Part shown: positions 14,927-22,564 of the stretch, piece after piece
How the letters are laid out: each line of letters opens with the position of its first letter
Position numbering within the stretch: the stretch's first letter is position 1
Origin: Candidatus Altimarinota bacterium
Lineage (GTDB): Bacteria; Patescibacteriota; Gracilibacteria; UBA4473
Direction: 5' to 3'
Assembly (NCBI GenBank): GCA_021734785.1
Contig: JAIPIF010000005.1
Location: 1 to 64,000, forward strand
Length of the DNA: 64,000 nt
Notes under the pieces: generated by a model
What the model saw: the letters and a program-made list of their open reading frames with translations, nothing else
What the model was told of the DNA's origin: nothing
The model's database searches: none
Made by a program: the position numbers and the translations under genes

Positions 14927-14971
14927 TGACAAGGGGGGTGTCCCGCTCCGTCGGGACGGGGGGTTTGTCTG
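14927..14971 (+). repeat. Composite palindromic element, copy B (right of cassette)
   Basis: TGACAAGGGGGG, a GTCCCG...CGGGAC hairpin, a G run and TTTGTCTG, in the same order and orientation as copy A at 11050-11097. Together the copies form direct repeats about 3.9 kb apart around the T9SS-type gene pair. Confidence 0.75.
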
Positions 14972-15014
14972 AAGTGACAAAGGGTTCTTTCAAAAAAACC
15001 CCGCCTTTCGGGAT

Positions 15015-15062
15015 TCTTTCGGCCTTTCGACTTTTCAGCTTTTGAACTCTTTGGCTTTTCTC
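15015..15062. repeat. 8-bp periodic micro-repeat array (6 units)
   Basis: Consecutive octamers read TCTTTCGG, CCTTTCGA, CTTTTCAG, CTTTTGAA, CTCTTTGG, CTTTTCTC. The consensus is CTTTTNNN with strict 8-bp spacing. Related arrays occur at 19563-19602, 19742-19853, 20966-21005 and 23570-23609. Confidence 0.75.
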
Positions 15063-15094
15063 ACCCCCCTTTTTCAAAGGGGAATGGGGGGATT

Positions 15095-15625
15095 TCAGCT
15101 CTTCATCTTCTCCAAATTCCCCTGAATCGTCTTCCAGTCATACGAAAACTTCCGATTTTCACTCGCCCGCACCAGCGCCGCCACCAGCGACCAGCGATGC
15201 CCCGGCTCAAACGTAAATCCCGCGCCGGTCTCGCGCTGCGCATCAAAATTCAGCACGCCGCATTCCTCTGGGAGGACAGGCACCACCGCTTTTGAAATTA
15301 TTTTCTGCAGTAATTTTTTGTCAGGACTGGCACAAAAAAGTGCCACATCCGCACGATCCAAAACCCGATCGACCACCCCGGGCACCGACTCCAAAACTTC
15401 ACACTGCTCTGGATATTTTTCTGCCAGATCCATGCACTGCTTGCCAGCAGCTGTGTCCCCCACCGACAGCACCTGCACGCGAAATCCCAGCTCACAGGCA
15501 GCTTCTACCGCACTCAAAAAGATTGCCGCATCGTCTGCGTCAATCGGCGCAATCGAGCCAATGGTAAAATATTTTTTCTGCGAACGAGACGCGGTGCCGG
15601 GTGCTTGTGCAATTTTTGTGTTCAT
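15095..15625 (-). CDS. Glycogen/starch-synthase-like C-terminal glycosyltransferase domain protein
   Basis: 176 aa from the ATG at 15625. A longer reading of this frame would run through the opposite-strand exonuclease gene, so the internal ATG is preferred. KKYFTIGSIAPIDADDAAIF, RVQVLSVGDTAAGKQ, a VVDRVLDRADVALFCAS segment, VPVLPEECGVLNFDAQRETG and GAGFTFEPGHRWSLVAALVR follow the order of the GT-B C-terminal Rossmann domain of family-5 glycogen synthases, which end in 'GTGFxFxxxxxxxLxxAxxRA'. Full glycogen synthases are about 480 aa, so only the nucleotide-sugar-binding half is present. The N-terminal acceptor domain and its KTGGL motif are missing, so activity as a synthase is unlikely. Divergent from the exonuclease gene (78 bp apart). 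Confidence 0.5.
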   Translation of the reverse strand: MNTKIAQAPGTASRSQKKYFTIGSIAPIDADDAAIFLSAVEAACELGFRVQVLSVGDTAAGKQCMDLAEKYPEQCEVLESVPGVVDRVLDRADVALFCASPDKKLLQKIISKAVVPVLPEECGVLNFDAQRETGAGFTFEPGHRWSLVAALVRASENRKFSYDWKTIQGNLEKMKS

Positions 15626-15703
15626 TTGTAAATCGATCAAATCCGGGTATGATACCAGAAAGAAAGCAAAAAATCGAGCGTTTTTCCTTTTTCTTTTGTC
15701 TGA

Positions 15704-16675
15704 ATGTTGGAAAATAAATCTTCCCCAAAAACCCTCATCCTCCTGGACGGCAATGCCCTGATGCACCGGGCGTACCACGGGCTCAATAAACACTTCGTGC
15801 CCGTGCTGGATGGCGAGCCGGTGGGGATGGTGTACGGCTTTGCCTCCACGCTGCTCAATGCCATCAACTATTTCCAGCCAGATTTGCTGGTGGTGACCTT
15901 CGACACCAAGGAAAAAACCTTTCGCCACGAAATGGACCACGAGTACAAAGCCCACCGCGTCGCTGCACCGGATGATTTTTATGCGCAGATCCCGCGGGTG
16001 TTTGCGCTGCTCGAGAGTTTCGAACTCCCCGTGCTCAAGGCTCCGGGATTTGAATCTGATGATCTGATCGGCACCCTGACGCTGCAGGCAGTGGATCGAA
16101 ATTTTGACGTGAAAATTTTGAGCGGCGATCTGGATTTTACGCAGCTGGTGAGTGATCGGGTCAAGCTCGTAAAATTGAACGGCAAAATCGAAGCCGCTCC
16201 CGTCTACGGCCCAGAGGAAGTCGAGAGCCGGTACGGATTGAAGCCGGAGCAGATGGTCGATTTCAAAGCCATCGTCGGCGACAGCTCGGACAACTACGCC
16301 GGCGTCCCGGGCATCGGACCCAAAACCGCCGAGAAACTCTTGCAGCAGTTTGGCACGCTCCAAAATGTGTGGCAGCAGATTGAATCCGTCGAGCCCGCAT
16401 CGCTCCAAAAAAAACTCCTCCAGCACAAAGACCAGGTCGAACACTGCCAATCGCTCGCCGGCATCCACACCGATGTCCCCGTGGAGTTTGACTGGGAGGC
16501 TGCTTTTCATTTTGCAGAAGAAAAAACCGATGCGTTTTTTGAGAAAATGAAGTTCCATTCCCTGCGCAATCGATACCAAAAACTGATCAAAAAATATGAT
16601 CAGAAAAAAAACTCCGTTCCAAAAAAGAGTTCAGGCAAACCTTCTCCTGAAGAGCAGATGTCGCTTTTTGGATAA
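15704..16675 (+). CDS. Stand-alone 5'-3' exonuclease (PolI-type FEN domain)
   Basis: 323 aa. Matches the N-terminal exonuclease domain of DNA polymerase I: TLILLDGNALMHRAYHGL at the N-terminus, VVTFDTKEKTFRHEMDHEYK (helical arch), GFESDDLIGTL and KILSGDLDFTQLV (acidic metal ligands), then GDSSDNYAGVPGIGPKTAEK (helix-hairpin-helix DNA binding). No polymerase domain follows; the protein ends with a basic linker and PEEQMSLFG. QMSLF fits the QxxLF sliding-clamp binding motif. Expected role: removal of RNA primers and flaps during lagging-strand maturation and repair. No Shine-Dalgarno sequence; GGTATGATACC about 50 bp upstream may contain a -10 element. Confidence 0.9.
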   Translation: MLENKSSPKTLILLDGNALMHRAYHGLNKHFVPVLDGEPVGMVYGFASTLLNAINYFQPDLLVVTFDTKEKTFRHEMDHEYKAHRVAAPDDFYAQIPRVFALLESFELPVLKAPGFESDDLIGTLTLQAVDRNFDVKILSGDLDFTQLVSDRVKLVKLNGKIEAAPVYGPEEVESRYGLKPEQMVDFKAIVGDSSDNYAGVPGIGPKTAEKLLQQFGTLQNVWQQIESVEPASLQKKLLQHKDQVEHCQSLAGIHTDVPVEFDWEAAFHFAEEKTDAFFEKMKFHSLRNRYQKLIKKYDQKKNSVPKKSSGKPSPEEQMSLFG

Positions 16676-16932
16676 AAAATTAGACGAAAAGATTTCTGCA
16701 ACGATGGGTTTTTTGAGACCCAGGCCAAATACAAACCAAAAACAAGGCATTTCTTTGAACACATTTTTTGTTTCTTTGACTTTTTTTTTCGTGAAAGCTT
16801 TGTCTGGGAAGGCGCATTTTTGCGGCACAAAATTGTTCAAAAAAACAGTTCAGAAGCGGCTTTCTCGAGAAAAACATTTGCGCAGAAAAAAGACATTGGG
16901 TAGGCTGTGTGCTGAAGTGATATCCCAAAAAC
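16676..16932. other. Spacer upstream of ftsA, nothing recognised
   Basis: 257 bp, T/A-rich with homopolymer runs similar in style to 10590-10920. No gene, hairpin terminator or clear promoter is visible. Confidence 0.5.
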
Positions 16933-18162
16933 ATGCCTCATTCAAAAGTCCTCGCCGCACTCGACATCGGATCCTCCAAAATCCGCACGGTTGTCGGCGT
17001 TGTTGAGGAAAAGAAACCGCTGATCAATATCATTGGCGTGGGGGTCTCCCCTTCGGCCGGCATTCGCAAAGGCATCATTTCTGATCTGGACGAAGCGGTC
17101 GCCAACATCACCGCGTCCCTCGAAGAAGCCGAACGCATGAGCGGCGAAGCGCTGCATCGAGTGTTTGTAAGTTTTTCGGGTCCCAGCCTGGAGACCTATG
17201 ATTCCAAAGGCGTCATCGCCATCAGCGGGAGCAATGCCGAAATATCAGAGGATGATGTGGATCGCGTGCTGGATGCAGCGCGAGCGGTCAGCCTCCCGGC
17301 CAATCGAGAAATCTTGAGAATCATTCCCAAAAGCTTCACGGTCGATTCCCAGCACCACGTCCGCTACCCTGTCGGGATGAGCGGGATCCGTCTGGAGGTC
17401 GAAGCGCACATTTTGGCGGGCCAGACGTCCGCTGTCAAAAACCTGGAAAAATGTCTGTATCAGACCGGCATCGACATTGAAGACATTGTCCCCTCTCAGC
17501 TGGCCTGCGCCGAGGCCGTCCTCACGCGGAGGCAAAAGGAACTCGGAGTCGTGCTGATTGAAATCGGGGCTTCTTCGACCAGTCTTGCCGTGTTTGAAGA
17601 AGGCACCGTCATTTATTCCGCCGTCCTCCCGGTGGGGGGCGAACACGTGACCAATGATCTGGCCATCGGTGCCCGCGCGGCGATCGACACCGCCGAAAAA
17701 ATTAAAATCGAATACGGCACCTGTCTGCCAAAAGAAGTCAACGAGCGAGAAGAGATTGATCTTTCGCAGATTTCCAAATCGGATACCCATTCTGTCAACA
17801 AAAAACACGTGGCAGAGGTGATCGAAGCCCGGTACCACGAAATATTTCTCATGGTGCACGATGAGCTGGTCAAGATCGGACGAGCCGGCATGCTTCCCGC
17901 TGGAGCAATCCTCTGTGGCGCGGCAAGCAAGACACCCGGTGTCACGGATCTGGCACGGGAGGTCCTCGGACTGCCGGTGCAGATGGGATTTCCCACGCAG
18001 GTCGAAGGCATCGTCGATCGGGTCGATGACCCGGGGTTTTCGACCGCCGTTGGCTTGCTGCATTTTGGCAATCGTTACGGATCCAGTCGATCCCTGCTCA
18101 ATCTCAACTTTGGCAATCTCGGTAATTCCATTCTCGACTTTTTTCGCAAACTCATTCCCTAA
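16933..18162 (+). CDS. ftsA: Cell division protein FtsA
   Basis: 409 aa. Actin-like ATPase that tethers FtsZ to the membrane and recruits the divisome. The phosphate-1 loop is ALDIGSSKIRTVVGVV (residues about 9-24). The SHS2-like 1C domain follows, and later LGVVLIEIGASSTSLAVFEE (phosphate 2) and AGAILCGAASKTPGVTDLAR (adenosine motif). The C-terminus LGNSILDFFRKLIP is the expected amphipathic membrane-targeting helix, preceded by a Ser/Asn-rich linker. Length is normal. ftsZ follows 9 bp downstream. There is no Shine-Dalgarno sequence before the ATG, as for most genes in this window. Confidence 0.97.
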   Translation: MPHSKVLAALDIGSSKIRTVVGVVEEKKPLINIIGVGVSPSAGIRKGIISDLDEAVANITASLEEAERMSGEALHRVFVSFSGPSLETYDSKGVIAISGSNAEISEDDVDRVLDAARAVSLPANREILRIIPKSFTVDSQHHVRYPVGMSGIRLEVEAHILAGQTSAVKNLEKCLYQTGIDIEDIVPSQLACAEAVLTRRQKELGVVLIEIGASSTSLAVFEEGTVIYSAVLPVGGEHVTNDLAIGARAAIDTAEKIKIEYGTCLPKEVNEREEIDLSQISKSDTHSVNKKHVAEVIEARYHEIFLMVHDELVKIGRAGMLPAGAILCGAASKTPGVTDLAREVLGLPVQMGFPTQVEGIVDRVDDPGFSTAVGLLHFGNRYGSSRSLLNLNFGNLGNSILDFFRKLIP

Positions 18163-18171
18163 ATTTTCTGG

Positions 18172-19356
18172 ATGAAAGATCTTCTCCAATCGGCTATCGA
18201 ACACAGTAACAAAAAACGGGGTGCCCAGCACTCTGCCACCTCTGCGCGGACGGGCTCGTCCTCACGGACCACGCCTGCCAGCGAGTCTCAGCAGGTAGCA
18301 CCAAACATCGGGCCCGTGGCCAACATCAAAGTCGTGGGTATCGGTGGCGGCGGCTGCAATGCCGTCAATCGAATGGCCGATTCTGATTTTGAAAATGTCG
18401 AATTTGTCGCCATCAATACAGACGCCCAAAGCCTGTACCACTCCAAAGCCGACACAAAAGTCCATGTCGGAATGGATGCCACTCGTGGTCTCGGAGCAGG
18501 TGCCAATCCGGATATTGGCAAAAGTGCCGCCGAGGAGTCGATCGAAGAAATCAAAAATGCGCTCAAAGGATCCGACATGGTGTTTGTCACCTGCGGCATG
18601 GGCGGAGGGACCGGCACGGGCGGTTCGCCCGTGGTGGCCCAGATCGCGCGCGAGCTCGGCGCACTCACCGTCGCTGTGGTGACGCGTCCGTTTTCTTTTG
18701 AAGGACAGCAACGCACCAAAAAGGCCGAAGCCGGTCTGGAGGACCTGCGCGGAACGGTTGATACGCTGATCACTATTCCCAACGACCGAATCCTCTCGAT
18801 CATTGACCGCCAAACCCCCATCACGGATGCCTTTAGCGTGGTGGATGAAGTGTTGCGCCAAGGAGTTCAGGGTATCGCAGATCTGATCACAATGCACGGA
18901 TTGATTAATGTCGATTTTGCGGATATCCGATCGGTGATGAAAGATGCAGGCACCGCACTGATGGGAATCGGGTACGGCGCTGGAGAAAACCGTGCCGTCG
19001 AAGCCGCCAAAGCTGCCATCGAGTCTCCGCTCTTGGATCAATCAATCCACGGGGCAAAGGGAGTGCTGTTCAACATTACCGGCGGATCCGATCTCTCGAT
19101 GTACGAGGTGGATGAAGCCGCCAAAACCATCACCGAAGCCGCCGACCCAGATGCCAACATCATCTTTGGAGCGGTCATCAATGAAAACTACACCGGTGAA
19201 ATGAAGATCACCGTGATCGCGACCGGGTTTTCTGGCGAGGGAAAAAAGAAACCGGGCCACTCCACACTCACGCGGAAATTTTTCAACGCCGAAGGCGAAG
19301 AAGACTCCACCAGCGAGCTGGACACACCGGCGTTCTTGCGGAAGAAATTGCGATAA
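18172..19356 (+). CDS. ftsZ: Cell division protein FtsZ
   Basis: 394 aa tubulin-like GTPase forming the Z ring. A Ser/Thr-rich N-terminal extension (about 45 residues) precedes [15 protein letters not shown] (nucleotide binding). The tubulin signature GGGTGTG is at about residue 143, and [14 protein letters not shown] and the T7 loop [11 protein letters not shown] are present. The C-terminal peptide [11 protein letters not shown] is the conserved FtsA-binding tail. It follows ftsA by 9 bp in an evident operon with no other division genes beside it. The start ATG at 18172 lacks a Shine-Dalgarno sequence. Confidence 0.98.
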   Translation: MKDLLQSAIEHSNKKRGAQHSATSARTGSSSRTTPASESQQVAPNIGPVANIKVVGIGGGGCNAVNRMADSDFENVEFVAINTDAQSLYHSKADTKVHVGMDATRGLGAGANPDIGKSAAEESIEEIKNALKGSDMVFVTCGMGGGTGTGGSPVVAQIARELGALTVAVVTRPFSFEGQQRTKKAEAGLEDLRGTVDTLITIPNDRILSIIDRQTPITDAFSVVDEVLRQGVQGIADLITMHGLINVDFADIRSVMKDAGTALMGIGYGAGENRAVEAAKAAIESPLLDQSIHGAKGVLFNITGGSDLSMYEVDEAAKTITEAADPDANIIFGAVINENYTGEMKITVIATGFSGEGKKKPGHSTLTRKFFNAEGEEDSTSELDTPAFLRKKLR

Positions 19357-19441
19357 TTCTCTTCCCTTTTTTCAAAGCCTCTCCGTCATTGCGAGGAATG
19401 CCGTGACGAAGCAACCCCCCATTCTTTTTCTTTTTGAGTAC

Positions 19442-19461
19442 GGGCAAGATATATCTTGCCC
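19442..19461. repeat. Perfect 20-bp palindrome
   Basis: Each arm is GGGCAAGATA read on its own strand, with no loop. It can form a cruciform or hairpin; no T tract suited to termination follows. Confidence 0.8.
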
Positions 19462-19532
19462 CTCCAATTCTTTCTTTTTTCTTTGTCTTTGTGAAAAAAC
19501 AACCCCCAAACCCCCTTGTCAGGGGGCTGTAC

Positions 19533-19552
19533 GGGACGCAGATCTGCGTCCC
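19533..19552. repeat. Perfect 20-bp palindrome
   Basis: Each arm is GGGACGCAGA read on its own strand. It lies 71 bp after the previous 20-bp palindrome and has the same length but a different sequence. Confidence 0.8.
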
Positions 19553-19562
19553 CTTCTTTTTT

Positions 19563-19602
19563 CTTCAGCACTTCAAAACTTCTCTTCTTCAAAACTCCCC
19601 CC
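19563..19602. repeat. 8-bp periodic micro-repeat array (5 units)
   Basis: Octamers CTTCAGCA, CTTCAAAA, CTTCTCTT, CTTCAAAA, CTCCCCCC. They run into a C-rich palindromic element, as also happens at 23602. Confidence 0.7.
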
Positions 19603-19697
19603 TTTTCAAAACCTGCCCGTCATTGCGAGATTCCTGCGAAGCGGGAAACGAAGCAATCTTTCCCCCCTTTTTCAAAGGGGGACGGGGGGATTTCCTC

Positions 19698-19725
19698 ATT
19701 TGTAATCTGTAATTTTTAATTTTTA
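19698..19725. repeat. 7-bp periodic micro-repeat array (4 units)
   Basis: Heptamers ATTTGTA, ATCTGTA, ATTTTTA, ATTTTTA. The same family occurs at 23643-23677 and 50395-50429. Confidence 0.7.
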
Positions 19726-19741
19726 TTTCCCCTTCTTTTTC

Positions 19742-19853
19742 CTTCAAAACTTCCCTACTTCCCTCCTTCTCAACTTCTCAGCCTTTTAACTTTTGGACTT
19801 TTAAACTTTTCAGCTTTTGAGCTTTTTAACTTTTAAACTTTTCAACTTTTTTG
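19742..19853. repeat. 8-bp periodic micro-repeat array (14 units) inside the prfB promoter
   Basis: Fourteen consecutive octamers start with CTTCAAAA, CTTCCCTA, CTTCCCTC, CTTCTCAA, CTTCTCAG, CCTTTTAA and continue as CTTTTNNN to CTTTTTTG. The phase is unbroken over 112 bp. The array ends 1 bp before the putative prfB -10 hexamer, so it supplies the -35 region. Confidence 0.8.
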
Positions 19854-19854
19854 C

Positions 19855-19860
19855 TACCCT
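19855..19860 (+). promoter_or_regulatory. prfB -10 hexamer, leaderless-type spacing
   Basis: TACCCT with an upstream TGC (extended -10), then 7 nt (TTCCCCG) to the ATG at 19868. Initiation about 7 nt after the hexamer would put the RNA start at or next to the start codon. Confidence 0.5.
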
Positions 19861-19867
19861 TTCCCCG

Positions 19868-20953
19868 ATGGAAAAAAACGAACTCCTAGAAAAAATCGCC
19901 GATCTGAGCGAGCAATTCAAAAAAATCGAACCGACCCTCGATCTGGAGAAAAAATCAGCTGAAATCGAACAGCTGCAGAAAAAAATGGCCGAACCAACTT
20001 TTTGGGATGATCCAGACGGGGCACAAAAGATTTCTCAAAAAGCCGCCGCGCTGGAACAGTTTGTCACGCGCTGGAAAACCATTGCCAGTACTCTCCAAGA
20101 TCTGCCCGAACTCGTAGACATGGCGACCGAAAAAGAACTGCCCGATATTGAACAAGAATTTTATTCAATAAAGAGAGACTTTTCTGCCGGTGAATCCGAG
20201 ACACTCCTGTCAGGGACGCACGATGGAAAGTCTGTGATTTTGAAAATTTCCACCGGCACGGGCGGACAGGATGCGGAGGATTTCAGTAAAATTTTGCTGC
20301 GGATGTACCTGCGATTTGCAGAAAACAAGGGCTGGAAAACACAAATTCTTGATGAATCCGATTCAGATGTGGGGGTCAAATCCGCCACTGTGGAGATCAA
20401 CGGCACCAATGCGTACGGACTGTTGCAATCAGAGCACGGCGTGCACCGACTGATTCGCCTCTCGCCGTTTAATGCCAAAAACCTGCGCCAGACTTCTTTT
20501 TCGCGAGTGGAAATTTTGCCAGAGATCGAACAAGACACCGACGTGGAAATCGAGGAAAATGATCTGCGCGTGGACGTATTTCGTGCCTCTGGACACGGCG
20601 GCCAGAGTGTCAACACCACCGACTCTGCCGTCCGACTTACGTACCTGCCGCTGAATCTGTCCGTGACGTGCCAGAATGAAAAATCGCAGCTGCAAAACAA
20701 AGCCGCCGCAATGAAAGTCCTCAAATCGAGACTCCTCCAGCTCAAACTCGAGCAAAATGCCGAAAAGCTCGACCAGCTCCGCGGCGATCTGATGGAAAAC
20801 ACTTTTGGCTCACAGATCCGCACCTACACCCTCCAACCGTACAAACTCGTCAAAGACCATCGCACCGACGCCGAGCACAGCAATCCTGATAAAGTCTTCG
20901 ACGGGGATCTCGACGTCTTCATCGAGGCTTTTTTGCGGAGTGAAAAAAAATAA
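19868..20953 (+). CDS. prfB: Peptide chain release factor 2
   Basis: 361 aa. Terminates translation at UGA and UAA. The GGQ motif that triggers peptidyl-tRNA hydrolysis is in SGHGGQSVNTTDSAVR, and the stop-reading tripeptide SPF (not PxT as in RF1) is in HRLIRLSPFNAKNLRQTSF. The start ATG at 19868 is preferred over upstream codons because the protein then begins MEKNELLEKIAD, as family members do, and a -10 hexamer lies just before it. The frame is continuous, so there is no programmed +1 frameshift. Its presence shows that UGA is a stop codon here, which argues against the UGA-glycine code of Gracilibacteria and Absconditabacteria. Confidence 0.96.
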   Translation: MEKNELLEKIADLSEQFKKIEPTLDLEKKSAEIEQLQKKMAEPTFWDDPDGAQKISQKAAALEQFVTRWKTIASTLQDLPELVDMATEKELPDIEQEFYSIKRDFSAGESETLLSGTHDGKSVILKISTGTGGQDAEDFSKILLRMYLRFAENKGWKTQILDESDSDVGVKSATVEINGTNAYGLLQSEHGVHRLIRLSPFNAKNLRQTSFSRVEILPEIEQDTDVEIEENDLRVDVFRASGHGGQSVNTTDSAVRLTYLPLNLSVTCQNEKSQLQNKAAAMKVLKSRLLQLKLEQNAEKLDQLRGDLMENTFGSQIRTYTLQPYKLVKDHRTDAEHSNPDKVFDGDLDVFIEAFLRSEKK

Positions 20954-20965
20954 TCGTTCTTTTCT

Positions 20966-21005
20966 CTTCATTGCTTCACTTCTTCTCTCCTTCAAAGCTT
21001 TTTCT
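20966..21005. repeat. 8-bp periodic micro-repeat array (5 units)
   Basis: Octamers CTTCATTG, CTTCACTT, CTTCTCTC, CTTCAAAG, CTTTTTCT directly downstream of prfB. Together with the array at 19742-19853, prfB is bracketed by two arrays of this family. Confidence 0.65.
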
Positions 21006-21171
21006 ATTCCTCGTCAATTTCTTCCTCTTCTTTGGGCTGTTTGGGTTCGACACGGAACCGCGGATCGGCGGTGGGATCTGCCACGGACTCACCGGGAAAC
21101 TCTGTTTTGTCCACTGGAAAATCCTCTAATGCCTCATCGCCCCAAAATCCGTTTTGTGGGTCTGTCATCAT
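21004..21171 (-). CDS. Small acidic protein of unknown function
   Basis: 55 aa from the ATG at 21171 to TAG. The sequence begins MMTDPQNGFWGDEALEDFPV and ends in an acidic tail EEEEIDEE. It has no hydrophobic segment and no known motif. It lies 35 bp downstream of rlmH on the same strand, so the two are probably co-transcribed. Its support is the clean frame, skewed acidic composition and operon position; it has not been matched to a family. Confidence 0.5.
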   Translation of the reverse strand: MMTDPQNGFWGDEALEDFPVDKTEFPGESVADPTADPRFRVEPKQPKEEEEIDEE

Positions 21172-21206
21172 CTTGAGAGTATCCAGGCTGTTCTTTTCCT
21201 GTCAAA

Positions 21207-21662
21207 TTATTTTTTATGAAAATTGGATCCCCCTTCGATCTCAAGGGCACGATATATTTGCTCCAAGGCCATCTGACGAAAGAGATTTCGGGTCCAGACC
21301 ATCGCCCCAAAACTGAGCACAAAATTTGCACGTGAAATAATTTTTTGATCAAGTCCATGCGCGCCCCCGATGAGAAAATGCACGGTTTGTTTTTGCTCTA
21401 ACCACTGGCGGAGCTGGTGCGCAAATTCGACGGAATTTTGTTTCTTTCCGTGCTCGTCAAAGACCACCAGGAAATCTGTTTCCGAAATTTTCGAGAGAAG
21501 TTTTTCTGCTTCTTTTTTCTTGGCCGCCGCGGGATCGTCAATGCCGGCTTGCAAAAGTGGGTGCAGGGAAACGTCACAACGAAATTCGATCCGACGAAGC
21601 ATTTCCCGCTCGAAATCCGTGATTTCTGATTTCTTTCCAAAAAACCAAATTTTGATTTTCAT
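21207..21662 (-). CDS. rlmH: 23S rRNA pseudouridine-1915 N3-methyltransferase RlmH
   Basis: 151 aa from the ATG at 21662 (the frame runs further upstream but the family starts here: MKIKIWFFGK). It is a small SPOUT-class methyltransferase that methylates pseudouridine 1915 in helix 69 of 23S rRNA using S-adenosylmethionine. Diagnostic parts are FLVVFDEHGKKQNSVEFAHQ, the SAM-knot segment VHFLIGGAHGLD, and the C-terminal ALEQIYRALEIEGGSNFHKK (canonical 'EQIYRAxxIxxGxPYHK'). Divergent from the lipoprotein gene, with only 29 bp between them. Confidence 0.9.
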   Translation of the reverse strand: MKIKIWFFGKKSEITDFEREMLRRIEFRCDVSLHPLLQAGIDDPAAAKKKEAEKLLSKISETDFLVVFDEHGKKQNSVEFAHQLRQWLEQKQTVHFLIGGAHGLDQKIISRANFVLSFGAMVWTRNLFRQMALEQIYRALEIEGGSNFHKK

Positions 21663-21673
21663 CTCATCCAGCG

Positions 21674-21679
21674 TACAAT
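21674..21679 (+). promoter_or_regulatory. -10 hexamer upstream of lipoprotein gene
   Basis: TACAAT with TTTGAT 17 bp upstream as a possible -35 (21651-21656, inside the first codons of rlmH). It leaves a leader of only about 5 nt before the ATG at 21692. Confidence 0.5.
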
Positions 21680-21691
21680 TTTTCCTGAAAA

Positions 21692-22204
21692 ATGAAAAAA
21701 ATATTTTTGGCGGCAGCAATCTTTTTTTTGGGCGGATGCTCCGGCCCCTCCCTCCCCCTGGAGGAAACCAGTGGCACCACCCACCAGGTCCAGGTCGGTG
21801 AGCACCAGTGGGAGTTTGTCCTGCCCGAAGGATGGGAAATCATTCCGGTGCCGCAGAGCGTCGAAGCACTCTTTTTTGCCCGGAGTGGCCATGAAAATTT
21901 TGTCATCACCCGTCATCGCGGCGCAGGAGAAAATCTGATGGACCAGATCATGCAGGACGCGGACAAGGGGTTTTATACCTTTGAAGAAATCAGTCGAGAC
22001 GAAGTCTCGTCGCAGTTTCGGGCAAAGCTCTCGGTCACCGAGCCCCAGCGCGACGTCTGGCAAAAAATATCGCCCATCCCAGAGACGGAGGAGTTTTTGC
22101 TCGCCAGCTGCAGTCTCGAGACATCCCAGGGCAGTACCGGCGCGTGCGAGACCCTCATCCCGTCCTTTGAAATTTTGGTGGACAACGACAAAGAAAACGA
22201 CTAA
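21692..22204 (+). CDS. Putative lipoprotein
   Basis: 170 aa. The N-terminus MKKIFLAAAIFFLGGCSGPS contains a lipobox (LGGC), so Cys16 should be lipidated and the protein tethered to the outer face of the membrane. The mature part (QVQVGEHQWEFVLPEGWEII, HENFVITRHRGAGENLMDQI) resembles in layout the small PsbP/DUF-type 'peak after signal' lipoproteins of CPR bacteria, with a WEFxLPEGW strand, but I cannot assign a family. Three Cys in the last third may form a disulfide. Divergent from rlmH. Confidence 0.75.
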   Translation: MKKIFLAAAIFFLGGCSGPSLPLEETSGTTHQVQVGEHQWEFVLPEGWEIIPVPQSVEALFFARSGHENFVITRHRGAGENLMDQIMQDADKGFYTFEEISRDEVSSQFRAKLSVTEPQRDVWQKISPIPETEEFLLASCSLETSQGSTGACETLIPSFEILVDNDKEND

Positions 22205-22468
22205 AGTCCGCGCTGCTTTTTGACGCAGAGGATTCTTGTTTTGAGAAAACCTCCGAGTCCCGACAAGTCGGGACGAAGAAGAAGGGGCGATGGTGAAATC
22301 CCTTTTGGCCTCCTTTCTGGGGCCCCCGTGAAATCGCAGATTTCGTGGGAAAATTCCTCCCCAAATTCAAGCAAAGCCACAGGTTTTGCGCGAAGGGAGG
22401 AGTCGTGACGAAACTCAGTGCGAGTCCCGATAGATCGGGACGAGCCACGAGAGAAGTCGCGACGACGA
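22205..22468. other. Spacer with GTCCCG/CGGGAC palindromes before tRNA-Cys
   Basis: No gene. Two short inverted repeats of the GTCCCG...CGGGAC class lie near 22257-22274 and 22423-22441. The ten bases just before the tRNA (GCGACGACGA) are shared with the sequence just before tRNA-Leu(UAG) at 23202-23211. Confidence 0.55.
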
Positions 22469-22542
22469 GGCGCCATGGCGGAGTGGTTACGCAGAGGCCT
22501 GCAAAGCCTTGTACCCCGGTTCGATTCCGGGTGGCGCCTCCA
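22469..22542 (+). tRNA. tRNA-Cys (GCA)
   Basis: Cloverleaf: acceptor GGCGCCA/TGGCGCC, anticodon stem GAGGC/GCCTT with loop CTGCAAA (anticodon GCA), T arm CCCGG-TTCGATT-CCGGG, discriminator T. CCA is encoded at 22540-22542. Confidence 0.95.
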
Positions 22543-22564
22543 AAACAAATTGCAAAAAGCAAAA

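Larger units (their letters stand above)
14507..15094. other. Gene-free spacer with several palindromes and an 8-bp micro-repeat
   Basis: No gene seen. Contents: a 12-bp palindrome at 14514-14525; a hairpin with arms CCTCGCGGG/CCCGCGAGG at 14684-14710; 'CATTCCC...GGGAATCC' palindromes around 14840-14905; the composite element copy B at 14927-14971; an octamer array at 15015-15062; and a CCCCCTTTTTCAAAGGGG element at 15064-15095 abutting the next gene's stop. Confidence 0.6.
19357..19854. other. Repeat-packed spacer between ftsZ and prfB
   Basis: No gene. In order: a 'GTCATTGCGAG...GAAGCAA' element (19381-19415), a 20-bp palindrome (19442-19461), a CCCCCTTGTCAGGGGG palindrome (about 19510), a second 20-bp palindrome (19533-19552), an octamer array (19563-19602), another 'GTCATTGCGAG...GAAGCAA' element (19619-19655), a CCCCCTTTTTCAAAGGGGG element (about 19662), a heptamer array (19698-19725) and a 14-unit octamer array (19742-19853). 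Confidence 0.7.

Noticed and set aside
15626-16579. Minus-strand extension of the 15095 gene to a 494-aa protein
   Set aside because: The added part is exactly antisense to the well-supported 5'-3' exonuclease gene.
17245-18231. Long minus-strand frame opposite ftsA
   Set aside because: Shadow of a strongly conserved gene; no family resemblance.
18262-19041. Long minus-strand frame opposite ftsZ
   Set aside because: Antisense shadow caused by codon bias in ftsZ.
19868-20953. Alternative genetic code (UGA read as glycine)
   Set aside because: RF2 with an SPF stop-reading motif is present and several conserved genes (ligA, ung, dut and others) end at TGA with normal lengths.
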